NCBI RefSeq assembly: GCF_006517275.1
Contig: NZ_CP041191.1
Coordinates: forward strand, 4,149,001 to 4,213,000
Source of the DNA: Labrenzia sp. PHM005
Lineage (GTDB): Bacteria > Pseudomonadota > Alphaproteobacteria > Rhizobiales > Stappiaceae
DNA length: 64,000 nt
Direction of reading: 5' to 3'
Shown here: positions 56,001 to 64,000 of the stretch, in pieces
Layout: each line of letters starts with the position of its first letter
How positions within the stretch are numbered: position 1 is the stretch's first letter
Translations under genes and position numbers: made by a program
Notes under the pieces: generated by a model
Database searches by the model: none
Told to the model about the DNA's origin: nothing
What the model saw: only the letters and a program-made list of their open reading frames with translations

Positions 56001-56589
56001 CGCCCGGAGCAAAGAGGTCAACAATGCCGCCGCGGACTGCGTATTCGCCTGTTTCCCGAACAGTTGGCGTGCGCGAAAAGCCGTTCATTTCCATCCAGTT
56101 GGAAATCGCAGCCATATCGATCTGATTGCCTGGCGCCATGGAGAGCGTCTGATCAGCCATGAAGGCGCGTTCCGGCACGCGTTGGACGGCCGCGTTCAAG
56201 GTGGTGACCAGAAGAACCTTACGGCCCTCTTCGATGCCGCGAGCCAGTTGACCAAGCGCAAGAAGACGGCGCGCGCTGATCGCCGGGTTTGGCGACACCC
56301 GGTCGTAAGGCAAACAATCCCAGGCCGGCAGCTGGATGATTTCCGCGCCTGGATCAAAAAAGCTCAATGCCTCGCTGATCATCGCCATGCGCGTTGCATC
56401 GCGCGCAATAAAGACCAGCGCCAGGCCGCTTGCCGAACTCTCATTCAAAAGCCGCGCAAGTGCATAGCTTTCCGCACCATCGGGCACGCCAGCCAACGTC
56501 ACATTGGCCTGGTCCTTCAACAAGCTGTCGAACACAGCAACCGTCCTTGTTTTGTTATTTTTTGAAGCCTGCCGGTCCGGCAGCTTCAT
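53050..56589 (-). CDS. mfd: Mfd, transcription-repair coupling factor
   Basis: About 1179 aa. UvrB-like N-terminal domains (AGVPDGAESYALARLL, LLVTTLNAAVQRVP), an RNA polymerase-interacting segment (LVVHVEHGIGRFIGLKTVE) and a RecG-like motor with Walker A CGDVGFGKTEVAL, DEEQHFGVKHKERLK, then TATPIPRTL and the TRG motif region YQLRGRVGRSKTRAYA. Releases stalled RNA polymerase and recruits UvrA. The ATG at 56589 lies 35 bases inside sdhE; a GTG at 56535 with AAGGA upstream may be the true start. Confidence 0.96.
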   Translation of the reverse strand: MKLPDRQASKNNKTRTVAVFDSLLKDQANVTLAGVPDGAESYALARLLNESSASGLALVFIARDATRMAMISEALSFFDPGAEIIQLPAWDCLPYDRVSPNPAISARRLLALGQLARGIEEGRKVLLVTTLNAAVQRVPERAFMADQTLSMAPGNQIDMAAISNWMEMNGFSRTPTVRETGEYAVRGGIVDLFAPGAEEPVRLDFFGDTLESIRSFNPETQRTSKQLKRLDLVPMSEVVLSEEAVSRFRRSYLASFGAASRDDVLYQSISDGRRYAGMEHWLPLFHERLETLFDFIGDAPVVLDASSGDAVRERLEQVGEHYKAREEAREMGSGAGTVPYMPIAPDLLYFTPEEWTAALADRATGTLDAFTPPPGSGKAVIELGGRQGRSFAAERTAGDVNIFDALTTHVRDLQKGGKRTVIACWSDGSRDRLGQILGDHGLGAVQNVETLQEAEKLPEKTSALCVLGIEHGFELSDIAFIGEQDILGDRLVRKSRRKAKGANVITEATGLSEGDLVVHVEHGIGRFIGLKTVEAIGAPHDCLELQYAGGDKLYLPVENIELLSRYGSEDQEAQLDKLGGGAWQARKAKLKKRILEIADGLIKTAAERALKTAPVVETPEGVYDEFATKFPYEETDDQLNAIDAVFEDLSAGRPMDRLVCGDVGFGKTEVALRAAFLAAMSGRQVAVVVPTTLLARQHFKTFSERFHGLPINVAHASRLVPTKQLTQTKKGVADGSVDIVVGTHALLGKSIQFRDLGLLVIDEEQHFGVKHKERLKELKSDIHVLTLSATPIPRTLQLALTGVRELSLIATPPVDRLAVRTFVSPFDPLVVREALLREHYRGGQSFYVCPRLSDLAERKEFLEDNIPELKVAVAHGQMPPGELEDVMNAFYEGKYNVLLSTTIVESGLDIPTANTLIVHRADMFGLSQLYQLRGRVGRSKTRAYALFTVPANKTLTPTAERRLKVLQSLETLGAGFQLASHDLDIRGAGNLLGEEQSGHIKEVGFELYQQMLEEAVAQLKDGGADFGEEQWSPQINIGTPVLIPEDYVGDLQLRLQLYRRLGDVTEAEEIDAFGAELIDRFGPLPEEVQHLLKIVYIKGLCRKANVEKVDAGPKGVVVSFRNSEFANPAGLVSYIAEQGVLAKIRPDQKVVLTRDWEQTDKRLKGAATILTKLARLAAA

Positions 56590-56872
56590 GATAGGCTATA
56601 ATCTGCCGGTAGAGTGCACTGTCCCATTCTTCCGGCAGCGGTTTGCGGCCCGTCATCCAGGCATACAAGTCCTGATCGTGCGCCGTCAGCAGATGCTCCA
56701 ATTCCTTGAGCTGCTCTTCATTGAGGTCGTCGATCATGGCATCCGCAAACCCGCCGAGCAGCAAATCCATTTCCTTCATGCCCCGGTGCCAGCAGCGGAA
56801 CAGGATTTTTTTACGCCGCACATCCCGGCCGTTTGTTTCGTTGTCATTTGTCGCGCTGGGATGATCGGACAT
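56555..56872 (-). CDS. sdhE: SdhE, FAD assembly factor for succinate dehydrogenase
   Basis: 105 aa. LFRCWHRGMKEMDLLLGGFAD contains the RGxxE motif (30-34) required for flavinylation of SdhA, and DQDLYAWMTGRKPLPEEW is the second family motif. Its homologue in mitochondria is SDHAF2. The N-tail is extended and polar. Divergent from recG across 218 bases, as is usual for alphaproteobacteria. Confidence 0.95.
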   Translation of the reverse strand: MSDHPSATNDNETNGRDVRRKKILFRCWHRGMKEMDLLLGGFADAMIDDLNEEQLKELEHLLTAHDQDLYAWMTGRKPLPEEWDSALYRQIIAYHEAAGPAGFKK

Positions 56873-57090
56873 GGAAGGCCTTTGGAAGCTGAACCGGAAA
56901 ACGGCAAATGCGAGATACGCAAGCCTAGCGGATAGAATGAAATCTGGCGACTGTATAGCGCTGAAATTTGGAAAAGTCAGCGCCGAAGTTCACAGATTGT
57001 TCTAATTGTTGCACTTAAGATGGGGTTCATGTCAGAACAGGATATCAAATCCGCTTTGCGGCCTGTCTGACTTAAGGTTTCCTCCCCTGA

Positions 57091-59193
57091 ATGCGCCCTC
57101 CGGTTCTAGATCCGCTGTTTGCTCCGGTCTCCACCCTTCCCGGCATTGGGCCGAAAATCGCCAAACTTGTCGCCGGGCTTGTTGGCAGCCAGCCGGATCG
57201 GGACGCGACTGTTGCCGATCTGCTGTTTCACATCCCGCACAGTCTGATCGACCGGCGTCACAAGCCGGGGATCGCCTATTCGGAAAATGGAGACATTGTC
57301 ACGCTGGATGTCACCATCGGCCGTCACTCCGCTCCGCCCCGCCATTCCAAGGCGCCTTACAAGATCTCCGCTTATGACGAGACGGGCCAGATCACTTTTG
57401 TCTTTTTCCATTCCCGGCAAGACTGGCTTTTGAAAACCTTTCCGGAAGGCGAGAGGCGGATCGTCTCCGGCAAGGTGGAATGGTTCAATGACCGGCCACA
57501 AATGGTGCATCCGGATTATTCGGTCTCGCCGGAAGAAGCGGACCAGATGCCGCCGATCGAGCCGGTTTATCCGCTGACCGCCGGTCTTGCCTCCAAAACA
57601 CTACAAAAGGCCATGAAGGCGGCGGTAGAGAAAATCCCGCATCTGCCGGAATGGCTGAACGAACCGCATTTGCATCAAACCGCCTGGCCGGATTTTGCTG
57701 AAGCTCTGGAAACCTTGCACGCGCCGAAGGAACGCCAGGATACCGAACCGCATTCGCCGTTTATGCAGCGCCTCGCCTATGACGAATTGCTTGCCAGCCA
57801 GCTTGCGCTGGCTTTAGTGCGGGCCAACATGCGCACGCTTGGCGGCATCGAACGGAAACCTCAAGGCCAGCTTCAGGCATCGGTGATCAAAGCTTTGCCC
57901 TTTGAGCTGACCGACAGCCAGAAAGACGCCATCAAGGACATCAACGCCGACCTGGCAGAGCCGGTCCGCATGCTGCGTTTGCTGCAAGGCGATGTCGGCG
58001 CCGGCAAAACCGTTGTGGCCCTGGCAACACTCGCGCAAGTGATTGAAACCGGGGCGCAGGGCGGCCTGATGGCCCCAACTGAAATTCTCGCCCGCCAGCA
58101 CTACGCCTCCATGGCTCCGATTTGCGAAAAGGCCGGCATCCGGCTGGCGCTGATGACCGGCAAGGACACCCAGAAGGAACGCCGCCTGCTTCAAGAGAAG
58201 CTGGACGCAGGAGATATTGACCTGGTGGTTGGCACCCATGCGCTGTTTCAGGGTTCGGTGACGTTCAAGGACCTTGGGATGGTCGTGGTCGACGAGCAGC
58301 ACCGGTTCGGGGTTCACCAGCGGCTGGCTCTATCCGCCAAGGGGCGCGGCGTCGATGTTCTGGTGATGACGGCAACGCCCATCCCCCGCACGCTGGTGCT
58401 GACCTGTTTTGGCGACATGGATGTCACCAAACTCACCGGCAAACCGGCTGGCCGCAAACCGATCAAGACAGTCTCCGTCTCGCTAGACCGGCTGGAAGAG
58501 ATCATCGGCCGCGTCGGAGCTGCCACCCGGGACGGCCAGAAGGTCTATTGGGTCTGCCCGCTGGTTGAAGAATCAGAAAAAATCGACCTTGCCGCGGTTG
58601 AGGATCGGCAGCGGGTGCTGGAACATATGCTCGGCCAGAAAGTCTCGCTGGTGCATGGCCGCATGAACGCGGACGAAAAAGATGCCGCCATGGACGATTT
58701 CAAGTCCGGCCGGACCCGGATCCTGGTGGCAACCACAGTGATTGAAGTCGGCGTTGATGTTCCAGATGCCACCATCATTGTGATCGAGCACGCGGAACGG
58801 TTCGGCCTTGCCCAATTGCACCAGCTGCGCGGCCGGGTTGGGCGCGGCGACAAGCCCTCGTCCTGCGTCTTGCTCTATAAGGGCCCGCTTGGAGAAACGG
58901 CAGGCGCGCGCCTTAACATCATGCGCGAGACCAACGACGGGTTTCTGATTGCCGAAGAAGACTTGCGATTGCGCGGCGGTGGGGAAATCCTAGGCACCCG
59001 TCAGTCCGGCACGCCGGGTTTCCGGATTGCCCGGGCGGAGGACCATGCAGACCTGATGGAAATTGCCCGCGACGATGCCCGGTTGATCCTGGAAACGGAC
59101 CCGGATCTAAAAAGCCCGCGCGGCGAAGCCCTGCGCTGCCTGCTTTATCTCTTCGGCCGCGACGCCGCGATCCAGCTGCTGCGCGCGGGATAG
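57091..59193 (+). CDS. recG: RecG, ATP-dependent DNA helicase
   Basis: 700 aa. A wedge (OB) domain in about the first 250 residues. Motor motifs are QGDVGAGKTVVAL (Walker A), DEQHRFGVHQRLAL (Walker B), TATPIPRTLVLTCFGDMD, VIEVGVDVPDATIIVIEHAERFGLAQLHQLRGRVGRG and the C-terminal TRG region RLRGGGEILGTRQSG. Reverses stalled replication forks. Ribosome site poor. Ends with ...RDAAIQLLRAG; palindromic repeats follow. Confidence 0.96.
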   Translation: MRPPVLDPLFAPVSTLPGIGPKIAKLVAGLVGSQPDRDATVADLLFHIPHSLIDRRHKPGIAYSENGDIVTLDVTIGRHSAPPRHSKAPYKISAYDETGQITFVFFHSRQDWLLKTFPEGERRIVSGKVEWFNDRPQMVHPDYSVSPEEADQMPPIEPVYPLTAGLASKTLQKAMKAAVEKIPHLPEWLNEPHLHQTAWPDFAEALETLHAPKERQDTEPHSPFMQRLAYDELLASQLALALVRANMRTLGGIERKPQGQLQASVIKALPFELTDSQKDAIKDINADLAEPVRMLRLLQGDVGAGKTVVALATLAQVIETGAQGGLMAPTEILARQHYASMAPICEKAGIRLALMTGKDTQKERRLLQEKLDAGDIDLVVGTHALFQGSVTFKDLGMVVVDEQHRFGVHQRLALSAKGRGVDVLVMTATPIPRTLVLTCFGDMDVTKLTGKPAGRKPIKTVSVSLDRLEEIIGRVGAATRDGQKVYWVCPLVEESEKIDLAAVEDRQRVLEHMLGQKVSLVHGRMNADEKDAAMDDFKSGRTRILVATTVIEVGVDVPDATIIVIEHAERFGLAQLHQLRGRVGRGDKPSSCVLLYKGPLGETAGARLNIMRETNDGFLIAEEDLRLRGGGEILGTRQSGTPGFRIARAEDHADLMEIARDDARLILETDPDLKSPRGEALRCLLYLFGRDAAIQLLRAG

Positions 59194-59255
59194 ATTTTCG
59201 GTTTTTGATTTGATTGTGAGGCCGCCTATTCGGCTCTCAGACCCATCAGCTTATC

Positions 59256-59357
59256 ATCCCGGGCGACGCCTAAGCGGAGACCCGGGATCGGAGGGCCACA
59301 AACTCACGGTTTCTTTGGCTCTCCGATCCCGGATAAAGCCGATGGCTTTTCCGGGAT
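59256..59357. repeat. Twin long palindromes (second REP-like family)
   Basis: Element A at 59256-59288 (ATCCCGGG...CCCGGGAT, 17-base centre) and element B at 59326-59357 (ATCCCGGA, then AAAGCC-GAT-GGCTTT, then TCCGGGAT). Their inner flanks 59282-59297 and 59317-59332 are inverted copies with one mismatch, so A and B form one large inverted structure. Located between recG and the convergent PrpD-like gene. Shares ATCCCGGATAAA with the weak repeat at 24471. Confidence 0.85.
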
Positions 59358-59424
59358 GACAATGAATAACTCGCCGAAAAAATTCATCCTCTTGGCCCGC
59401 CGCCGTGAATGGCCACAGACAAAT

Positions 59425-60738
59425 CTATCCAGAAACAAGAGCCCCAATCTCGCGGGCGCTCATATGCTCCAGCTGATCGAGCATGGCCCAGATCCGTCCG
59501 CCATCGGAGCCGAGACAGTCCTGCGCCTTTGTCTTCAATTTCTTTTCCAAAATGGCAAGTGGCAGCGGCGCTGCGAGATCAAAGGAGATAGGACGGGTTT
59601 CGCCGGATTTCAGTGTCAAAACACCTTCGGCTTGGAGATCCGTTAGACTGTTCTCACCGATCACCGTGACTTTTTCCGCCAAAGCGGAGAGCTCCGGGTC
59701 TTGTGCCACGTCATCTGTGTAGAGGTTAGGTGCACCAGTCGCATCGCCGCGCAAGGTCATGCCGGCGAGCCAAGCGTAGCTGAATTTGACTTCCAATCCA
59801 GTGCGCGGATGTTTGATGTCGCAGACCTTCAGCCACCTCGGATTTGTTTTGAGCGACAGGGCCGCAACATCCGAAAGAGCAAAACCGCCGCCCCTGACAA
59901 GCAGCAAACCTTCGATCATGGCATGAAGCCCATGACAACAGGCGTGAAGTTTGTATTTGTTGTCCTCAAACAAAAGCTTTCCGCCCGCAAAATCGTCCCA
60001 GCCGGCCGTTTCCAGCGGCAGCCCGGCATGATGGGTTTCCGCAAATCCCTGGTTTCCCAACAAGCCGTCATCGCACGACGTCAGGCCGAGCGCTGCCAAT
60101 TGTGCACATTCCACACCGTTGGACGCGGCTATGCCCGCATTATAAGGTTTGCCCATGGTGCCGAACTGCGATTTCAGGCCGGAAGCGCGGGTCGCGCAGA
60201 GGCCAATGGCCGCCCGCATCCGCTCTTGTGACAGGCCATAAAGGCGTCCGGCGGCAATCGTTGCGCCAAAAGCTCCGGCGGTCGCAGTCTGATGAAACCC
60301 CGTATTGTAGTGGCGCGCACCCAAAACAAGACCGATGCGGATCGCGGCCTCCGTACCAACTGCAAAGGCCGCGATCATGTCCGCAGCGCTGGCATCGACC
60401 TCTTCTGCGGCCGCCAAGGCTGCCGGAAAGATCCCGACCGACAGGTGGCCCACATGGGCGAAATGGGTATCGTCATAATCGAGCGCATGGCTTGCAGCGC
60501 CATTAACGAGCGCCGCCGTCCGTGCGGGCAGTTTCTGCCCCTGAAAAGTCGAGGCGGCTTCAATGCCCCCTTCCCGCGCTGCAAATTCCCGCAGTTTTTG
60601 GGAAACAGGTTCTTCCGCCCCGGCCCTGCCGCAGACCAGCCAATCGAGCAACGAGAACTGCGCCAGCTTGAGAGCCGTTTCAGAGATTTCTCCCGGAGCG
60701 ATTTCGGAAAAGGAAATCAGATCATCAATGAAGGGCAT
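59425..60738 (-). CDS. MmgE/PrpD family protein
   Basis: 437 aa from the ATG at 60738; a TTG at 60780 is not supported. SLLDWLVCGRAG, ALVNGAASHALDYDDTHFAHVGHLSVGIFPAALAAAEE with HxxH and DDTH, and MGKPYNAGIAASNGVECAQLAALG and HACCHGLHAMIEG follow the MmgE/PrpD pattern. Relatives are 2-methylcitrate dehydratase and cis-aconitate decarboxylase. No methylcitrate cycle genes lie nearby, so the substrate is unknown. Confidence 0.92.
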   Translation of the reverse strand: MPFIDDLISFSEIAPGEISETALKLAQFSLLDWLVCGRAGAEEPVSQKLREFAAREGGIEAASTFQGQKLPARTAALVNGAASHALDYDDTHFAHVGHLSVGIFPAALAAAEEVDASAADMIAAFAVGTEAAIRIGLVLGARHYNTGFHQTATAGAFGATIAAGRLYGLSQERMRAAIGLCATRASGLKSQFGTMGKPYNAGIAASNGVECAQLAALGLTSCDDGLLGNQGFAETHHAGLPLETAGWDDFAGGKLLFEDNKYKLHACCHGLHAMIEGLLLVRGGGFALSDVAALSLKTNPRWLKVCDIKHPRTGLEVKFSYAWLAGMTLRGDATGAPNLYTDDVAQDPELSALAEKVTVIGENSLTDLQAEGVLTLKSGETRPISFDLAAPLPLAILEKKLKTKAQDCLGSDGGRIWAMLDQLEHMSAREIGALVSG

Positions 60739-60834
60739 GAAAGTTGGACCGGCTGAGAAAACTATGAATGGCTCCAACAAGCGGTATCGAAATTGAAGAC
60801 AGATGTGAAGCTTTATGGTCTCAGCGACAGGCGC

Positions 60835-61569
60835 TTACGCATCCTCGGTCTTTTTCAAACGCTCTGCCTGTTTCGGGTCAACAACCAGATCTTCGACAAG
60901 TTCGGGATACTCCGGGCTGACGAGGCCTGCGGAGATCACCAATTTGGCAGCATCTTCAACACTCATGTTGAGCTCAATGACGTCTGCTTTTGGAACAAAA
61001 AGCAAAAAACCCGATGTCGGGTTCGGCGTGGTCGGAAGAAACACCGAAACGGTCTCGGCCATATTTTTGAGCTGCGACGACACTTCGCCCTTGGTTTCCG
61101 TTGAAATGAACACGATGGCCCACAAGCCCCGGCGCGGATATTCGATCAGGGCCGCTTTGTTGAAACTCGTCCCGCGCTGATCAAGTGCCGTCTGAAAAAT
61201 CTGCTTTAAGCCACTGTAAATGTTGCGAACAAGCGGCATTCGACCGACAAGATTTTCACCGAAATTGATCAGACTACGGCCCAAGAAATTCGCCGCCAGA
61301 AAGCCAATGATCGTCAGCGCGAAAATCGCGACGATCAAACCAAAGCCTGGAATGGAAAACGGCAGATAGGTTTCAGGATTATAGTTGGCGGGCACGAAGG
61401 GTTTGACCCAGCCGTCGACCCACTTGATGAACGTCCAGGTGAGCCACAAAGTGATCCCGATCGGACCGGTGATGACCAAGCCTGTCAGAAAATAATTCCG
61501 CAAACGCGTCGCTGCACCCGGCCGGTGGGGTACCAATAGCTCATCATCTGCACTATGTTTCTTGCTCAT
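60835..61569 (-). CDS. DUF502 inner-membrane protein
   Basis: 244 aa from the ATG at 61569 (MSKKHSADDELLV). Two membrane helices at about 25-45 (FLTGLVITGPIGITLWLTWTFI) and 75-100 (PGFGLIVAIFALTIIGFLAANFLG), then GRSLINFGENLVGRMPLVRNIYSGLKQIFQT and VFLPTTPNPTSGFLLFVPKADV, which define DUF502. Unknown function. Head-to-head with the DUF454 gene. Confidence 0.92.
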   Translation of the reverse strand: MSKKHSADDELLVPHRPGAATRLRNYFLTGLVITGPIGITLWLTWTFIKWVDGWVKPFVPANYNPETYLPFSIPGFGLIVAIFALTIIGFLAANFLGRSLINFGENLVGRMPLVRNIYSGLKQIFQTALDQRGTSFNKAALIEYPRRGLWAIVFISTETKGEVSSQLKNMAETVSVFLPTTPNPTSGFLLFVPKADVIELNMSVEDAAKLVISAGLVSPEYPELVEDLVVDPKQAERLKKTEDA

Positions 61570-61692
61570 CGGCGAAACCTGATCATCGTCTCTTAGAGTT
61601 CCCGTTTTGCATCCAGCCATAAGCTAGATAAGTATCATTGTCGCGGCGCGGTATCCTTCGTTCGAATAAATTTTCAGCGAAGTCCCCGCAAA

Positions 61693-62139
61693 ATGCCGAA
61701 ATCGGAGGCACGAGTGCACCGGAGCACGTTTATACTACTTGGATTGGCTTGTGTGGCGGTGGGCATCATCGGGGCTTTTTTGCCAATTTTGCCCAGCACG
61801 ATTTTTTTCATTGCCGCGGCGGCCTGTTTCGCACGGTCTTCTCCCCGGCTTGAACAAAAAATTCTCGAACATCCCATCGTAGGCCCGTCGGTGGTCGCTT
61901 GGCGCCATCATGGCGCCATTCCGCCCATGGCAAAATTCTATGCGGTTGGCGGCATGACTCTCGGATTTGCAGTCTTTTATTGGTCCGCGGCGCCAGCAAC
62001 TTGGCTTGCGGTTCTGGTCGCTCTTGGCATGGCGGCGTGTGCGATCTACGTGGTGACCCGACCGTCCGGTCCGAAATCAAACTCTGAGGAGCCAGCGGAC
62101 CCTGGCACCAACAGTGCGCCTTCAGACGTCGGGAATTAG
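61693..62139 (+). CDS. DUF454/YbaN family membrane protein
   Basis: 148 aa with two or three membrane helices. LGLACVAVGIIGAFLPILPSTIFFIAAAACFARSSPRLEQKILEHPIVGP is the YbaN core (the GxxLPLLPTTPF-type motif followed by a FARSSPR loop). A polar C-tail of about 25 residues. Its end overlaps the convergent GNAT gene by 18 bases. Function unknown. Confidence 0.92.
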   Translation: MPKSEARVHRSTFILLGLACVAVGIIGAFLPILPSTIFFIAAAACFARSSPRLEQKILEHPIVGPSVVAWRHHGAIPPMAKFYAVGGMTLGFAVFYWSAAPATWLAVLVALGMAACAIYVVTRPSGPKSNSEEPADPGTNSAPSDVGN

Positions 62140-62559
62140 CCGTTTTCCAAAGGCTGCCGACGTTTCAAGCGCATAATCCATGTCCCCGTAAAACCTGTGC
62201 ACGGCGTCATTGTCCTTGCGCACAAACAAATTGATCTTTGGGCAGCCAAGACCGGTCAAATAGTCTTCGCAGTGTTGCATGAGTTTGCGCCCATATCCGC
62301 CGCCCTGATGCGCCGGATCGACACTTAGATAATAAACCGCACCACGATGGCCATCATACCCGGTCATCACCGTGCCAATGACTGTCTGGTCTTTCATCAA
62401 CACAAACAAGCGGCTGGAGTCCACACTGAGACACCGGTCAATGTCCTTGCCCGGATCATTCCAGGCGCGCACTAGACCGCATTTTTTCCAAAGCGCGATG
62501 ACATCCTGCCGGTGCTGTTCCTCGAACAGAACGATGTCTGACTTGTCCGCAGCCGGCAT
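62122..62559 (-). CDS. GNAT N-acetyltransferase (YpeA-like)
   Basis: 145 aa. Motif A is VYYLSVDPAHQGGGYGRKLM (acetyl-CoA pyrophosphate loop QGGGYG), with LFVRKDNDAVHRFYGDMDY after it. The N-terminal LWKKCGLVRAWNDPGKDIDRCL is the YpeA-type start. Its ATG is two bases after the glmS stop, so it is co-transcribed with glmS. The acceptor substrate is unknown. Confidence 0.9.
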   Translation of the reverse strand: MPAADKSDIVLFEEQHRQDVIALWKKCGLVRAWNDPGKDIDRCLSVDSSRLFVLMKDQTVIGTVMTGYDGHRGAVYYLSVDPAHQGGGYGRKLMQHCEDYLTGLGCPKINLFVRKDNDAVHRFYGDMDYALETSAAFGKRLIPDV

Positions 62560-62561
62560 GA

Positions 62562-64000
62562 TTATTCCACCGTCACAGACTTGGCGAGATTGCGGGGCTG
62601 ATCGACATCCGTCCCCATGAAAACCGCCGTGTGATACGCAATCATCTGGACGGGTAAAGCGTAGATGATGGGCGCGACAATGTCCGACATCTCTGGCAGG
62701 ATCACTGTATCTTTCGCTGCATTACCGCTTTCAGACGCCCCTTTTTCATCCGTAATCAGAATGATCCGGCCGCCGCGTGCCGCCACTTCTTGCATATTGG
62801 AGACGGTTTTTTCGAAAATTCCGTCATGTGGCGCAATCACAAAAACCGGAATGTTTTCGTCGATCAACGCGATCGGGCCGTGTTTCAGCTCGCCGGCCGC
62901 ATAGCCTTCGGCGTGAATGTAGGACAGCTCTTTCAGCTTAAGTGCTCCCTCCAGCGCCAGCGGATAGCTCGTCGACCGGCCGAGATAGAGCGCATTGGTC
63001 GCCTGCGACAGCGGCTGGGAGAGTTTTTCAATCGCGGTTTCACTGGCGAGTGCCTTCAAGGCCAGGCTTGGAACTTCTGTGAGTTCGGCCACCAGCTTTT
63101 TCTCGTCATCCGCGGACAAAACACCGCGCTCCCGGCCGGCCTGCAAAGCAAGCGCTGCCAATACGGCCAGCTGACACGTAAAGGCCTTGGTGGACGCCAC
63201 ACCAATCTCAGGCCCTGCAATCGTCTGGAAAACCACATCGGCTTCTCGGGCAATCGTGCTTTCCGGCACATTGACCACCGCCCCAATCGATGCCCCCTGC
63301 TCTTTACAGTAACGCAAGGAGGCCAGAGTGTCGGCTGTTTCCCCGGACTGCGAAATGAACAGTGCGCTGTCTTTGGCGCTCATCGGCGTTTCGCGGTAGC
63401 GGAACTCACTGGCGATATCGATATCCACCGGCAGGCGGGCATATTTTTCAAACCAGTATTTGGACACAAGGCCTGCCAGATATGCTGTGCCGCAAGCCGA
63501 AATAACCAGGCGGGACAAGCTCTTAAATTGCATCTTATCCGCACCTGGCACCTTTGCGGTCTGGGCACCGTAATCCAAATACCGCGACAGCGTATGGCCG
63601 AGGACCTCCGGCTGCTCATGGATTTCCTTGGCCATGAAGTGCTTGTAATTGCCTTTATCCATCAAGGCGGCCGTCACCGAAGACCGCGCCTCCGGACGGC
63701 TTACCGGCTGATTGTCCGCATTGTAGATCTGATGCGAAGTCCGGGTCAGCACCACCCAATCACCTTCATCGAGATAGGTGATCCGGTCGGTAAAGGGCGA
63801 CAAGGCAATGGCATCGGAGCCCAGGAACATCTCTCCATCGCCATGACCGACAGCAAGCGGTGAGCCTTTGCGGGCGCCGATCATCAAATCCTGTTCGCCA
63901 GAAAACAGCATGGCCAGTGCAAAAGCGCCGTTCAGCCGCGGCAGAACTGTGGCGGCGGCATCTGTTGGAGAAACACCTTTGGCGATCTCAAGGTCCAGCA
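62562..64000 (-). CDS. glmS: GlmS, glucosamine-6-phosphate synthase (N-terminus outside window)
   Basis: About 480 codons are visible of a protein usually near 608; the frame stays open to 64000, so the start and most of the glutaminase domain with its N-terminal cysteine lie beyond the window. Seen: the end of the glutaminase domain (LVIGHGDGEMFLGSDA-type run, SPFTDRITYLDEGDW) and two SIS isomerase domains (SACGTAYLAGLVSKYWFE, SQSGETADTLASLRYCKEQGA, SLGRSTSYPLALEGALKLKELSYIHAEGYAAGELKHGPIALI). Makes glucosamine-6-phosphate for peptidoglycan and lipopolysaccharide. Ends PRNLAKSVTVE, the family terminus. Confidence 0.97.
   Translation of the reverse strand, partial: LDLEIAKGVSPTDAAATVLPRLNGAFALAMLFSGEQDLMIGARKGSPLAVGHGDGEMFLGSDAIALSPFTDRITYLDEGDWVVLTRTSHQIYNADNQPVSRPEARSSVTAALMDKGNYKHFMAKEIHEQPEVLGHTLSRYLDYGAQTAKVPGADKMQFKSLSRLVISACGTAYLAGLVSKYWFEKYARLPVDIDIASEFRYRETPMSAKDSALFISQSGETADTLASLRYCKEQGASIGAVVNVPESTIAREADVVFQTIAGPEIGVASTKAFTCQLAVLAALALQAGRERGVLSADDEKKLVAELTEVPSLALKALASETAIEKLSQPLSQATNALYLGRSTSYPLALEGALKLKELSYIHAEGYAAGELKHGPIALIDENIPVFVIAPHDGIFEKTVSNMQEVAARGGRIILITDEKGASESGNAAKDTVILPEMSDIVAPIIYALPVQMIAYHTAVFMGTDVDQPRNLAKSVTVE

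Overview
The window is a densely coded chromosomal segment of an alphaproteobacterium. Several gene orders are typical of that class: dusB-ntrB-ntrC-ntrY-ntrX-trkA followed by hfq-hflX; a bifunctional ispDF fusion; pdhA-pdhB-pdhC-lpd with a lipoyl domain fused to E1-beta; sdhE-mfd divergent from recG; and secF-secD-yajC next to homologues of mitochondrial complex I assembly factors. Codon use and protein flavour suggest a marine Stappiaceae-type organism (Roseibium/Labrenzia-like). That genus-level guess is inference. No phage, IS element, CRISPR array, tRNA or rRNA was seen.

Layout. 1-5.7 kb: the 3' part of uvrA, an AT-rich sulfotransferase-like gene, then an intergenic region with two tiny DUF1127 genes. 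Each is followed by short hairpins that display CCTCCTCCC in the loop (five in all), and a lipoprotein gene faces them. 5.7-14.4 kb: trmFO, a HAD phosphatase, GrpB, a leftward block yajC-secD-secF-(NDUFAF3-like)-(NDUFAF6-like), a DUF815 ATPase and arfB. 14.4-24.5 kb: a reductive pyrimidine degradation locus. A RutR-type regulator with two operators (TTGACCANNTGGTCAA type) diverges from an aminotransferase, a cupin, an N-carbamoyl amino acid hydrolase, dihydropyrimidinase and an ABC transporter. A GIY-YIG gene bounded by palindromic repeats and a GH114-like secreted protein are inserted among them. 24.5-43 kb: mazG, two tandem orphan periplasmic binding proteins, hflX-hfq, a D-amino acid aminotransferase-like gene, trkA, the Ntr two-component genes, dusB, ispDF, a CinA-type amidase and three tandem secreted paralogues of unknown function. 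43-51.5 kb: ratA, lipA, small stress and housekeeping genes, the pyruvate dehydrogenase complex and ftsB. 51.5-64 kb: pcm, a DUF2867 protein, mfd-sdhE, recG, an MmgE/PrpD protein, a DUF502 membrane protein, DUF454, a GNAT protein and the 3' part of glmS.

How the parts work together. The pyrimidine genes cover ring opening of dihydrouracil, decarbamoylation to beta-alanine and probably its transamination, under a uracil-sensing repressor; the first-step dehydrogenase and the transporter's binding protein are not in the window. LipA makes the lipoyl groups carried by PdhB and PdhC and recycled by Lpd. Hfq is encoded about 24 kb from a cluster of candidate anti-Shine-Dalgarno small RNAs.

The most interesting signals are the duplicated DUF1127 plus CCTCC-hairpin locus, the three secreted paralogues with an invariant 38-residue cysteine spacing, the palindromic repeats bracketing the GIY-YIG gene, and a RutR-like operator in front of the aminotransferase at 29-30 kb.
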